This document shows, in pieces, positions 11,704-23,087 of a stretch of DNA of 64,000 nucleotides (position 1 is its first letter; each line of letters begins with the position of its first letter). The position numbers were made by a program, and so were the translations under genes. The stretch covers positions 23,487,624 to 23,551,623 of the forward strand of contig CM054112.1 of NCBI GenBank assembly GCA_028673005.1, in the 5' to 3' direction. This DNA comes from Tanypteryx hageni (taxonomy: Eukaryota; Arthropoda; Insecta; Odonata; Petaluridae). The notes under the pieces were generated by a model. That model made no database searches. It was not told the DNA's origin and worked only from the letters and a program-made list of their open reading frames with translations.

Positions 11704-12639
11704 GTCCTGTTTGAAAAATACAATTGGAACATAATATAAAAAGACACTATAAATCACCTTCCCAGTCCCGATTAAAACTCATAAAAATTAAAAGACTTTA
11801 TTTATATATAATTATTTTAGTAAAACCCCGTTTTATATGTTATAAAAAGTAAAAATATATCCAAATGCACTCAATTTAATGTTTCAGAAAGCGAAAATTA
11901 TTTTGGGAATATAAAAGTTGCCTAGCGTAATGTACAGCAAAAAATTTTTTATTAATATGTCTTTGTGACACAACTTTCGTATTCCCCAAACTATTGTTAA
12001 ATTATGAAACATTAAATTATGTTCATTTTATGTATTTTTCACTTTTCGGTATATATAAAGTTAGTTAGTTTTTAAGAAATCACCTGTATTCAGTTCCTCC
12101 ATCGGTTTCTCCGTCTATAATATAATTAAAAAATGACTTGTTGCAAACGCTTAAAAACGAGAAATTTCAAAATAGATAGATATAAATTAGTGCTAGATAT
12201 AGTATAAATATGGTTGATCTAGGATCAGCTGCTATGGAGTAATCAGAATAAATCTCTAAAAAGCACATGCTACTACAAACGTTGGCAACCAACAATACAT
12301 CACAGCTGTGATTTTTAATACTTTGGAAAGATAACAGTCGGTTTAAAAAAAGCCTCTAATGTAATTTGCTCTGCTATTCTTCCCTCGTTTGTTGCTCTTT
12401 GTTAGGAGTGAAAATTTTCTGTCAAACGCATTGAATTAGCAGGTGGAAAATGCGTCGTTTTCTCACCAGTAAAATTTCTACGACGCGCCATGATTTTTAA
12501 ATTTTGGTATACTGCATTCAAGTTCAGTATATTTCATCCCCAAAAATTCAAAACGTGAAATAAACTCGGTATTTGTAATAAAATACGGCCACACTTCATT
12601 CTAAATCACCTACTTTTCGCTTTCTAAGGTCCCTTACAT

Positions 12640-12990
12640 CAGGGGCCGCGAGGGTCTTTCAGGTGGTCCGTGGGTTGCCGGTAAATGAAACTTACAAATA
12701 CCGATCACTAAAGCCGAAGCCAAACGTGAGAGCTAAGCAGAAGCTTAATCCCGCGTAACGCCACACTACTCGACCGAATCACGCAATTAATTATATTAAA
12801 ACAGTTGTAAAATTTACTCCATTATTCGAAATCGTTTCGTTCGGGTAGCTCAACCAATTACTGCTACACGTTGAAAAAAGTAATTAAGACAGTTTTAGGA
12901 GAGAAAAGTTTATCTAACTTTTGGCTCCACATACATCCCGATATCCTGAACTCGCCGACGTGGCATTGAAGCAGTGAGTCCCTTCTTGTT
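12640..12990 (+). repeat. Dispersed hAT-like non-autonomous repeat, copy 1
   Basis: From GGGCCGCG and TTTCAGGTGGTCCG onward, this closely matches 29545-29870, with shared blocks such as ACAAATACCGATCACTAAAG, AAGCTTAATC, CTACTCGACC and AATTAATTATATTAAAACA. The outer tip is missing here. Copy 2 retains a hAT-type tip. Confidence 0.65.
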
Positions 12991-12999
12991 TATTTCATT

Positions 13000-15040
13000 T
13001 TATATCTCGCATTCTATTCTTCCGCTGTTATTAAATTATTGTTTTTGTTATTTTCTGAGAGGTGCTGATTTAAGTCGGTGGAACTTTATTTTTCTCCTAT
13101 AGAATTCACGAGAAATTCTTAGAAACTATAATATTTTCTCTTCACGCTAGAGACGTCTTGAAAATTTGCTGGTAGAAACAAGAAAATACGTCCTGTTTTT
13201 AGAAGTTATCGTACTACAGGTATGCGATAAAAACGCCTCTTTCACGACTATCTCGTTTGTCAATCCGTTCGTATGTCGCGAATTTCATCGGTTGAACCGC
13301 TCAAACTATTTCAAGTAGATTTAGTATGAGCAATCCTCACAAAAATGTGTCGCTTAATTGTGTATTTGAGCAGCATAGGTTAATTAGATCCTCCGATTTT
13401 TTGATAGACATTAGTTAGCTTACATTCCCACATCATTAAATGAAATTTAGTAAGCATCAATTGAAAACCAAATTTCCTATCCCAAGGAATTGTATAACCT
13501 GAAAGTTATTCTATAAAAATACATTCAAATAGAACAAGAGTTACTAAAAAAATGTCCGTGAGGGTACTATATAAATAAAAAGGTTACAGGGGAAAAAGCT
13601 TACTACCATGCACAAATAATGGAAATATTAACTTACACCCTTGAAATATTTGCGTGTTCCATTCATAGTACGTAATTTGTTGTCTGGTCTTTATGGAAAG
13701 TCGGAGAGTATAAGAAAGGTGGGCCGCGGGGGTCTTTATCTCACTAAAGTGGCCCGCAGACCGAAAAAGTTCAACATTTTTCGGTAATGTACCCCTTGTT
13801 AATTTTCAACATTGTCGTGTACTCCCCACCCCCTCTTCCCACTTTAATTTTATGTTCAAGATTTTCTTATATAACAAAATAACTATGACAACATTTAATG
13901 AAATATTATATTTTAATCGCCTTTTCAAAAATCAATCTTATAATTTAAAAAGACGACTTATTAATTTATTTATAATATCTATTAGACTATAAGACACTTC
14001 GGACTATAATAGGCACCAAGACTATGAATATAAAAATTTAGGAAACAAAATCTCATTATTTTTTTACGTTTACTTATATATAAAAGCAAAAATGAAGCAC
14101 TACAGAACGGCAATGCAGCACAAAATTTCAAGTGTTCTTACTCATAAAAACCCGACAAGTCTCTCACTATTTACAGATGAGGTCGTCACTTTGTAGAATT
14201 ACAATATTGAAAATAAATAAGTGAAGAAGGAACACTAAAACTTTGTCGGAAAATTTTTTGTCGAAGTCAAGTCTTGCACGGGCGGTTTCAAACGTCATAC
14301 GCATCATCATCTGAAGATAATATAATTGCGCGGAAGCTGGTCATGCAATTTATGAGTCTGATGGGGTAGATTTAGCGCGGTTTTGGTGTTATTTCCTAAG
14401 CACTTGTGCTATAATGAAACTTTCACAATCTTCAAATAGCACGCCATATTCACTGCCATCAACTGCCTTGCTAATACTACGTTTTCTAAAAAACTAACAA
14501 AACAAGGGGAATAGCAGTAATATCTACAATTTGTAAGATTAAACAATCACCGCGCAGTCATGCGGGAGACTTAAAAAATTACTCACATTATAGTCAACTG
14601 CTTCGACCGTTACTTTGTAGAAATTCATAATTCAAAAATAATGTAAACTGGTATTCTAGAAATTTTACCAAGTTACCATATTTTTTAATTACTTACATTA
14701 GTGCCATTTTTGCACCTGTTCTCCAGACATAATCTTCTCGATGCGCGGTCGAATTTTGGTCACTGAAAGGACGATCGTGTTCGGAGGTCAGACGATTGCG
14801 GTTCCGCGTCTTTATTGCTGTCAAAGTTTAGAATCCCATTGGTCAACCCCTCAAGATATTTCATCGAATTCCACCCGTCAGGTCGAAGGATGATTAAATA
14901 AATCGGCGATTTATGTCTCTCCCTTTCCTCGTATTCACCGTCCCACCCCCTCCCTAAAATGTTAAAACTTCGCATACAAAGAACGTCTTGTGTACTGATA
15001 CTCACTCACTCTACATCCATTTTAAGCAAATATTTTTGCT
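13000..15040. other. No gene recognised; possible hAT-derived ends
   Basis: A second GGGCCGCGGGGGTCTTT phrase at about 13722 is in the same orientation as the one at 12642, and AATGTACCCC lies near 13785. No transposase coding is visible between 13000 and 15040. Confidence 0.3.
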
Positions 15041-15059
15041 TTCCCCTTCTCTCCCAAAA

Positions 15060-15158
15060 ACTCCACGGGTCTGTATGAACGCATTGTTGGCACTGTCAGC
15101 ACCCTTGTCACTCTGTACTCCCTGGAAGAAATTCTGTACCCCCGGTTGAGAACCTCTG
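15060..15158 (-). repeat. hAT-type terminus
   Basis: Reverse-complemented from 15158, the end reads CAGAGGTTCTCAACCGGGGG, a classic hAT tip, and continues into a subterminal block with a GTACAGAGTGACAAGG phrase. I did not find its partner end or target duplication, so the extent of the element is unknown. Confidence 0.5.
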
Positions 15159-15959
15159 CTTTGTATCATTGTCTTAAGGACGGAGCTGCAGCGGGATCCA
15201 AGGGCACGGGATAAAACAATAGGATCTGTTTATTGCATTTAGTTTTCGCCCTCGATTAGATGCGATAATCCCAACGCACTTTGGGCTGTTTTTACTTTAT
15301 ACTTAGCCGGCGTACTCCACTTATTGAAAAGCCGGGGATGTCTATACATATAGTCATCTGTGCGACATTATCTTTCGGTCTCCAAGATGAAAAAAATAAT
15401 GATCTCCCCAAGCTGAAAAATGAGTACCGATCGCCAGATGTCCGAATAGTATTTTCACAAGCACAATATCATACAATTTGTATTTTTGGGAGTCGTTCCT
15501 AAAATTCATCCTTCGAATGAATATCCCATGCTTAGTTTCGCTTGCATTGCTCTCGAAGGAGAAACGTTTCGTGCTCGCACACTGTTTTCTCAGCATTCAT
15601 CGTGGTTTGTTAAACAATTAAGGATTTTTCTTCAAATACTCGTACATATGTACACTTGGTTTTAAAGTTTATCCACGCCACAATTTTAAGTAACGCGATT
15701 TAACGAGAAATGTACACTATCCGATTTATTCCGAAAGATTTGCAGTCCGGAGTTTCTGATCAACAGCAACACATTTGCCAACATTTAGAGAACAGCAAAC
15801 AATCTGGCTAAAAAGAAGTAAGTCTTATTTTTATAATAGCTGAAGTACCTGGCGTGCCAGGGTAAAAATCTATTATACTTCATGTATAACAAACTTACAT
15901 GATTTTAAGTTCTGGTTAGAAAAGTTTTTCGGATAAAGTTAATTTACCACAAAAATTTC

Positions 15960-16160
15960 AGTGAGAGCACATAACTGCAACTTAAAATTCGGAGATATAT
16001 ATCCTCCAGAATGTGCCAAAAATTCCATTTGTCTACTTCGGTTGACTGTAATAAAAACATTTTCCTCTCCCTTGGTCTTATATGATCTGTGAGGTAGCAA
16101 TTAAAATATTTATTCAGAGATGTAAATTTGAGAATTTCCCAAGAATGCTTCACACGTAAA
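15960..16160 (+). repeat. Dispersed repeat, copy 1 (partner near 32247)
   Basis: Shares AGAGCAC-TA-CTGCAACTTA, TTCGGAGATA and TTATATGATCTGTGAG followed by CAATTAAAA with 32247-32460. Class unknown; no coding seen. Confidence 0.5.
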
Positions 16161-16454
16161 CGAAATGAATATTGTGCCTGGACTCAAACCCTTATGCTTC
16201 AGAGAAAACTAACGTGTCGTTGTCCTTCATCTCAAATGGAATATCAAAGTATTACAAAAGTTTAACTTATCTTGGGTGACCGCCGTATGCGCAAAGATTT
16301 TCAGCTTATAGAAATGTCGAATATTTGCGTTCAAAACAAATTTGCGTATAGATTTTATGCCGCATTGAAAATTAGTGTTATGAAAATAAATCTATTCTAT
16401 TAGGGGATTTTAGTTGAAGTTCCGAATTTAAATCATGAATATAAGTAATTTTAA

Positions 16455-16682
16455 AACTTAATTAAAAAATATGCTATATTTCTATGCTATTCTCAAGGAA
16501 AAAAATCTCCTGAAATAGAACCTGAGGCCTTGGGAGCTGGTACAAACGTAGCCTTTGACCTTATTCTGGATGAAAGTGGATTCGATGCAGAATTTGCATG
16601 CACTGGTTCTTGCGGTGTCCGAATACATAAAGGAGAGACAGATAAACACACATCTTTATATATTAGAATACACTTTCAGTAA
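16455..16682 (+). CDS. Exon-like open stretch of unknown identity
   Basis: A 75-codon open frame reads, in part, SPEIEPEALGAGTNVAFDLI and LDESGFDAEFACTGSCGVRI before TAA at 16680. A possible splice acceptor (TATTCTCAAG, AG at 16496-16497) and a possible donor (TTGCGGTGTCC, about 16606-16616) lie within it. Its amino-acid composition looks more protein-like than the surrounding AT-rich DNA. I do not recognise the family. It could be one exon of a host gene, a TE fossil or chance, and no neighbouring exon was found. Confidence 0.2.
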   Translation, partial: NLIKKYAIFLCYSQGKKSPEIEPEALGAGTNVAFDLILDESGFDAEFACTGSCGVRIHKGETDKHTSLYIRIHFQ

Positions 16683-16689
16683 AATGTAA

Positions 16690-18200
16690 ACGGAAGGAAC
16701 TCAATGTATATTTTTTCTAGATAAAAACCCATAAAATGCATTAAAATTATTGTCGATATTTGTAGTTGATTTTTAGGAAAAGTAGCATCAAAATTAGGTG
16801 TCTCTTTTTAAGAAATATAAATGTCTAAAATCATCAAGCCTAAAAAATTTATTAAAATAAACGTTGATATTTGTCGTAGAGTTTTAGGAAAACTAAACTT
16901 CGATATTAGTCGTCGATTTATAAAAAAAAACGTTGAAATCTACCAAGCCTAGATATCAGTGTTATAAAATAAATATTCAAAATGTATGTTATTCCTTCAC
17001 TGTGTATACGATTTTTGTATTTGTCCAATTATACTAATTTTTAATTAACAGGATCACCACAGCTCCAATTAAGTATGTTTTTATCTTTCCCATGAGAGAG
17101 GAGAAAAAATGTTTAGATCTTTAGATCTTGTGAGCATTTACTTTTTGAGAGTTTGATTTGGATGAAGTAGGTCTCTTCTTTATTTCTTTACAACTACTAG
17201 TTCATTCGATTTATATTCGAGGATAATGCATACGGAAATTGCCCAATTAAGGACGATCTATTGTATTTTATAGCCGTAATTACGTAGTTAATCACACGTT
17301 ACACGCAATTGTATCTTTCCATCGACTAAAAACCAAACAGAAAATCAGCAACGTCACAGAAATACAAATTCATACTTCATCAGATATTTTACGTCGTGTG
17401 AGAGGATACGCGTTGCCCCCTTTCACAAGTACAAGGTAGACATTCTACTATTAAATGATATTGCATTTATCTTCTGATGTGCTCCAGATATTAAGAGTGA
17501 TAGCAACCATTTCCGAGTCCAAAACAATTTTCAAAATATAATTATATTTGTGTATGACAAGCAACGTAAAAAGTCGTGTCTTTGGCTATAATTCTTTAAG
17601 TTTCAATACTCGATCGGGAGAAGTTGTTTTCTTAAGCTCCATAATTAAAAGACTATAAAAATGAAACAAAATATTATTATGCAATCCGTATTTTTTCGGC
17701 GATCGACTTTTATGATAAATAAATCAATGCCGCTGCCGAAACAATGGATTTAAAGTGATTTGAGTGGCATTTAATACAAAAAATGACAATTTTATAAGAA
17801 GTGCAAAAATTAATCGATATTCTTGTAGTTCAATCGTATTCACTGTGAAAGAACGCATAAAGCATCTTATTAATGAAGCGCTTCACCAGGAAGCAACAAT
17901 AACTTGTTTATAATTTTCTCAAGCATGTTGTGCGCGTTATATTCTCATAAAATTTCTTATTATTTTATTAGCGTTATTACAGCAAGAGATATTTTTCCGG
18001 TCGAACACCATGACTGAGCTGTTTAACATAGCCTTCGGAGAAGACCCGCAATTAATTACAGCATATTCGAGTTAGTGTCCCCCTCCAATCAACAAATTAT
18101 ATATCGTGGGAATGGAAAGCTATGCGCGAACTGAACAGAAGCGCTGTCTTGCCCGCGGTTTGGTTAATATTTGGATGTTCCCCTCCACCAATGAATAGAA
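16690..18200. other. No gene recognised
   Basis: AT-rich, with short lineage-type repeats (AAAACGTTGATATTTGTCGT-like phrases recur at about 16750-16935). No coding supported. Confidence 0.4.
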
Positions 18201-18207
18201 CAAACAT

Positions 18208-18345
18208 TACCGATCCCTTGTGTAAGCATTTTCCATGGCATGGATTGGAGAATTCTTTTTGGAATATATTGAACTAGAATGCCGAAGTGGACTAGTAATT
18301 CATTTCCAATTTGTTGTCATTAGAAAATAAATTGTAATAGCAGGC
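18208..18345 (+). repeat. Local direct duplication, copy 1
   Basis: The block CTTGTGTAAGCATTT…ATGGATTGGA…GAATATATTGAACTAGAA…TTTCCAATTTG…AGAAAATAAATT is repeated at 18782-18925 in the same orientation, with clear divergence. Confidence 0.65.
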
Positions 18346-18781
18346 ACACTTGCCTGTGATGTGTGCGCGTTTAGTAAAAGAGACTGTAATGGCCGGTTCT
18401 ACAATAACCGATGCTGTAAGATACGGTAAGTAAAGAAAGTAACGAGTCAAATTTCTCGAGTCATATAGTTTTTGTTTTCGATATTCGATTTCACAAACTA
18501 ATGCAATTTTTAAGCATTGGCGATGTAATGATAATAGAGAACTTGAAAAATGCGACTCTAAGGTTAAGGCGATCTGAATATGAGCATTAAAGATTAAGGT
18601 AACTGTTCGATAGAAGGATAGAATTATTTCGAGGATATACAAGGCCACTCCGCTACTACGTATAGTAAGTAAAACTCTTTCATCTATTTTTAACCATAGA
18701 CCTGCGTTCACTTTTATCTTCATCAACCCATCTCAAAATATGGCTCATCATAATCGCAAATTATGGTTACTCTAACACTGT

Positions 18782-18925
18782 TCAATCCGATACCTTTGCT
18801 CTTGTGTAAGCATTTCTTATGGAATGGATTGGAAAATTCATTTTGAAATATATTAAGCTAGAAAGTCACAGTGGACAAGGAATTTATTTCCAATTTGTCT
18901 TCAGAAAATAAATTTTAACTACACA
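18782..18925 (+). repeat. Local direct duplication, copy 2
   Basis: Partner of 18208-18345, about 570 bases downstream. The intervening DNA holds no recognised gene. Confidence 0.65.
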
Positions 18926-19206
18926 CTCTAAGTTGAAATTCTTCGTTATTGAAAAACTGTCATGTTGATTAACGAATAAGGACTTAATTATAAAAAAATT
19001 GAAAAATCAAGTACAGTACGAAGTCCCAAATCAAGCATTTGGGTGAATTGTAAGCTGCCGTTTATAGGATTTTTCCTGTTTTTGGATCATATATACTAGA
19101 TATGTACATACATACAGCCTAAGGATGAATTACCAAAAATGTCCAAATGGAATAAGGAAAACAAAATACTGAACGCAAATATAGAATGTTTTATCGATTG
19201 ACCAAA

Positions 19207-19560
19207 ACTTATACATCTTCTCCCGAGAGCCACATGCGGCCCATGAGTGGGCCTTATGCAGCCCGCGTAGATGTGATTAAATTGTTCTGGAAAATTTCAC
19301 ATGAGCAATTTCATGTTTTTCAGTAAAATGATGGTCTACAAACAGTTTCTGGTAAATTTGTAACGTTTAGTAAATAATGTAGACTTGATTTTCGCTTATA
19401 TGAGACCACAGAAACTCTAGGTAACTTGTGATGTATTCTTCTTTTCGGCTCTCGAAGGTTTCTTGACTTCCAATTCGGTCCTCCGAAGCATTCATAACTG
19501 TGAATGTGTCCCGTCATGCAAAAAAGTTTGCCGTCACCTGGCTTTGGGAGTAAAATATGC
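19207..19560 (+). repeat. hAT/Charlie-type non-autonomous remnant
   Basis: The left part has GAGCCACATGCGGCCCATGA and GTGGGCCTTATGCAGCCCGC; the right part has CGGTCCTCCGAAG…TAACTGTGAATGTGTCCCG and ends CCGTCACCTGG. Paired GGCCC-rich phrases of this kind are characteristic of hAT subterminal regions. No duplication was located. Confidence 0.4.
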
Positions 19561-19799
19561 AAGTAAGGGCTGTGGTGATTATTTACCTCTCGGCTCCGAA
19601 AGTGGAGCGGCGGGCAATTAGATTTTTGATGTAGAAAAGTTTTATCGCGCAATCTTCAGTAGGTTTATTTGGAAAATTTCACGTAATTTCAGTTGTATCG
19701 TATATGTATTTTTGCTTTTCTGAAATGCGTTTTCTTTGAATTTTATAAATAGACAATTTTTTATATATTAATAAAGCTTCTTTGCTCAAGTCCCTTAAT

Positions 19800-20065
19800 T
19801 AAATCATTTGCACATGCGAACAATGTTAGAATGCATTTCCCCCCGTTAGTGCAGTATTGTCCTCTGCTGCTAGCGTCTTTCGTGGAACATAGCGACAGAA
19901 AAGAGTAGTCTCATCGGTGTGATATATGTAAAATTGTCATCAGAAACTAATTTTCAAATTCATCAATATAGTTCTCGACAGCTTCATGATCGGTAGAAGA
20001 CTTTTCACCACACGAATACCGTGCGATATTTTGAATTTCGTGAGCTATCCAGTATAATAATCACA
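19800..20065 (-). pseudogene. pogo/Tigger-class DDE transposase fragment
   Basis: Minus-strand translation gives GEKSSTDHEAVENYIDEFEN, then after a stop and a frameshift TDETTLFCRYVPRKTLAAED, NTALTGG and ILTLFACAN. This is the first-Asp region of pogo/Tigger (jerky-like) transposases, whose hallmark is N/S-x-DETGLFWRCLPRKTLA. Sequence just upstream (HEIQNIARYSCGEK) fits the linker after the CENP-B DNA-binding domain. Only this segment is recognisable and it is crossed by stops, so it is a dead fossil. It is not obviously part of the psq/CENP-B ORF at 45052-45510, which covers a different portion of the family protein. Confidence 0.6.
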
Positions 20066-20399
20066 GGGCGTTGCAATATTCATGTCTTTTTGGAAAACTT
20101 GCGCTTGGGTCAAGAGCAGATGGGTTATTCACAAAACAAGTCCGGTGCCGAATTCAAGAACTTTTTTGCCGCAACTTACACAGAATTTGTTAATGGAAAA
20201 TTTTGTATACTATCCGGATTTTGGATTATTCGGGATTTTGGACTTTGTACTGAATTAATCTCTCAAATTATTTTGCTTCTCAAAGATGTACAGTAGTTAG
20301 ACACCTATACCTATGGCGTTGAAAAATGTATTCCAACCAATGACTTGAGCGGAAATCCAGATCTAAAATATTATAATGTTAACGTAAGAAGACTGAAGA

Positions 20400-22076
20400 G
20401 AAAGGCCAGGAAGCATAACAAAAACTAAAGGAAGAGCAATACTTGGAAAAGTAAGAAGCAATTTATAGGAAACTATAAATAAAAGCAGAAGTGATAAGGG
20501 AAATTTTTATTCAACACACTGAATCGTCGGGACTAGAGAAATCTATTTAAATATTTTTGGTTGCGAAAAGTTAGATAATATACTGATGAAACAAAATGGA
20601 CTTAAATTCTACAGCACTACTTCAATGGTCGAAGAAAATATGACGACTGGTTTGCCAGATCACTTATCACTGAGGAGGAAATGAATGATGAGTACATTTA
20701 TGATTTGAGTGATCCGTTTTAATATTTCCGAATAAGAGATAAGGTTATCTTAAATAGGACAAACAAGAGTAAGTCGCATTAATCGTGTGGACCTGATTGC
20801 ACAACAGGAGAAGCAATAAAACCAGGAGGAGAAGTAATTTTTCCATACCTCAGTGTAATTTTTACGATAAATTTGAACAACGGAGAAATACCGAAAGACT
20901 GGAAAAGTGCAATTGTCGTTCCTATACAGAAAGGAGACGCGCGTGCAAATTTAGATAATTATCGCCTAATCAGCTTAACATATATAATCTGTAAGCAGTT
21001 GTACTACATAATCGCCAATTATATTAATATATTCTGACAGATAAACAAATGGTTATGGGAGAAACAACACGATTAACGTAGTGGTTACTCGTGCAAAAGG
21101 CAGATGACCGCATTTGCTCAAGATATTTCCTAGGTACTGGATAAAGATAAACCAATAAGATGCTATCGTAGTGGATTTTTTCAAAGGCTTTGATGGGGAA
21201 AATCATAATTTTCTATTGTGAAAATTATCGGAAATTGGGTTGGACAAGATATTTCTTAAAAGTCGTACGGAAAAGAGTGAGAATAGAAGGCAAAGTGAAT
21301 AAGGCGCCAACTCGGGCTTTTCGCAAGGAAGTGCGCTTGGACGCATACTTTTCTTAATTTTCATCAACGACTTACCAAAATCCATTAAATCAAACGTTAG
21401 ATTATTTGCTGATGACTGTCTCATATACAAATTAATAGAAAACGAAGACGACTGGAACACATTGCAAGCAGATTTAGGCGAGTTTGTAGATTGGACCGCT
21501 AGAAGTAAGATGTTCGTTAACGTACAGAAAACAAATTTGTTACATTTCTGTCGGAGTAATAGTAGAGTAGATTACAGGTATATATTAGATGTCTGGAGAT
21601 TAGCAGATGATTATTCATGGAAACACCTAGGGGTAAACTTCACGAAATACTTGCAATGGGGGTCTCAGAGAGACAAAATAATTGCGATGGTTCATTGACC
21701 TCTACATCCTATTATGAGATATGATAGAAAAATCAACCCAAGTGCAAAGAAAGTGACATACAAATCATACGTTAGGTTGATATATTAATAATAAGACATT
21801 GTATGGGACATACACAATGAATGGCACGTGAACAAGTTAGAATTGATACAGAGTACGGCAGCTCGTTTCGTGGGATGGGCGTCGCTAGAGCACAGAAATA
21901 TAGCTAGATTGCGCGTATTCAACTATGCTTACATTAAGAAATTGGGAGTTTGTTCATGTAATGGCAGAGAAGCCCTTGGTGAGGCCGCCCGTCTGGTCTC
22001 ACGCCAAAAATTCTTCAAATTTAATTCCTCGTACATTCATTTCCCTACTAATTTGTGGTCTTATCGGGAGCTATGA
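20400..22076 (+). pseudogene. LINE reverse transcriptase of the CR1/L2 group, heavily decayed
   Basis: Ordered remnants in several frames: SCGPDCTTGEAIKPGGEVIF, GEIPKDWKSAIVVPIQKGDA and NLDNYRLISLT (20790-20980); SGYSCKRQM (about 21080); DKPIDAIVVDFFKGFD in motif A (21140-21190); GFSQGSALGRILFLIFINDL in motif B; then VRLFADDCLIYKLIE with the catalytic ADD (21400-21440). The C-terminal part has FVDWTARSKMFVNVQKTNLL, KHLGVNF, and finally ELIQSTAARFVGWASLEHRN (21835-21900). No endonuclease is recognised upstream. The protein differs from the 315-3333 element and from the three RTEs, so it is a separate LINE family. It ends near 22076; no clear tail was found. Confidence 0.75.
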
Positions 22077-22080
22077 ACCC

Positions 22081-22800
22081 TCATTCCTATATCACTCCTT
22101 GTAAAGACTAGTTAGTGCCTAGATTCTTCCATAACATGGATTTTAATATTAGTAAAACTAGCCAACTAAACACAGCAGCGCGGAGAATTGAGGATATGGA
22201 AGACTAGATACCGCGGCTGACAAAACCATGTACAACTTTTAATCGCGGATACACAGCACCATGGTTGACAATAACGCACTTTGCGAGGGACTATTAATGA
22301 CATTAGCGCGTTTTTTCTATTATTAAATTAATTTGTATTTTTTCCAATTTCGCTTTGAATACATATCCCAATAACTAAATTTACGATCTGAGGAGATTGT
22401 AATATTATCGCCCGTTGTATGCATAAATTTAGATTGTCTTATTTTCCATGAGATTATACGACACATATTTGGCCACTAGAGCCTCGTTTGTAAGTGACAT
22501 TAATGTGAAAGTGTACGCTCAAAATGTTAGATTTCCTCTTTTATCTCTACTAAGATATTAAAAACAATTAATGGTCTTCTATCCGACCCTGAAAATTTTT
22601 CAAACCACAATGGTACAGAAAATATAATGGCGATATTACAGTTTTCCAAGTTTCAGCTCTTGTTCGTTTACGGTTTCGTCACAATTTCATTTTAAGCAAC
22701 TGCATAGACAGACGCCAAAAATAAGCTATAACTAAATTTTAAAATGCACTAAAATAGATAATTAATATTAAGGACAAGTAAAATTAAGGTAATTACATAT
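22081..22800. other. No gene recognised
   Basis: AT-rich spacer between the decayed LINE and the microsatellite/RTE cluster; contains possible 3' UTR of the LINE. Confidence 0.4.
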
Positions 22801-22832
22801 ATATTACACACACACACACAAACATACATATA

Positions 22833-22868
22833 TATTCATTCATTCGTGTTCTGTCTTGCGACAGGTCC
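22833..22868 (-). repeat. Solo RTE-type 3' terminus: hairpin plus (GAAT)n tail
   Basis: On the minus strand this reads GGACCTGTC-GCAA-GACAG followed by AACACGAATGAATGAAT. The stem CTGTC/GACAG (22851-22855 with 22860-22864) is the same as at the 3' ends of RTE-A, B and C, but the loop is the GNRA tetraloop GCAA and the tail is a GAAT repeat. No RTE coding lies upstream on this strand, so the copy is cut to about 35 bases, or marks another LINE/SINE using the same 3' end. Confidence 0.6.
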
Positions 22869-22888
22869 TACCAATTAATTAATTAATT

Positions 22889-22892
<4 letters not shown>
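22869..22892. repeat. Perfect 24-bp palindrome (AATT repeats)
   Basis: TACCAATTAATTAATTAATT followed by GGTA is its own reverse complement. It directly abuts the solo hairpin and a (TA)n array. Confidence 0.8.

Positions 22893-22920
<28 letters not shown>
22891..22920. repeat. (TA)n microsatellite
   Basis: Pure alternating T and A for about 30 bases. Confidence 0.9.
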
Positions 22921-22929
<9 letters not shown>

Positions 22930-22959
22930 GTCAACAACACCTTTTTGACATCTATTTAT
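22920..22959. repeat. 15-bp perfect inverted repeat between (TA)n arrays
   Basis: Arms 22920-22934 (ATAAATAGATGTCAA) and 22945-22959 pair perfectly around a 10-base loop. Confidence 0.75.
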
Positions 22960-22988
22960 CTATTTTACCTTTCCTTTTCCGTAAGTTG

Positions 22989-22989
<1 letters not shown>

Positions 22990-23054
<65 letters not shown>
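22990..23054. repeat. (TA)n microsatellite at the 3' end of RTE-A
   Basis: About 65 bases of pure TA repeat, running directly into the (CAT)n tail of RTE-A. Confidence 0.9.
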
Positions 23055-23056
<2 letters not shown>

Positions 23057-23070
23057 TCATCATCATGCTT

Positions 23071-23084
23071 CTGTCCGAAGACAG
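23071..23084 (-). other. RTE-A 3'-terminal hairpin, UUCG tetraloop
   Basis: On the minus strand, CTGTC-TTCG-GACAG, a 5-bp stem closed by C-G on a UUCG loop (very stable in RNA), lies shortly after the stop codon and just before the (ATG)n tail. Confidence 0.75.
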
Positions 23085-23087
23085 GTT

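Noticed and set aside
18292..18726. 144-residue minus-strand ORF
   Set aside because: Starts between and partly inside the two direct-repeat copies; no motifs, AT-driven composition.
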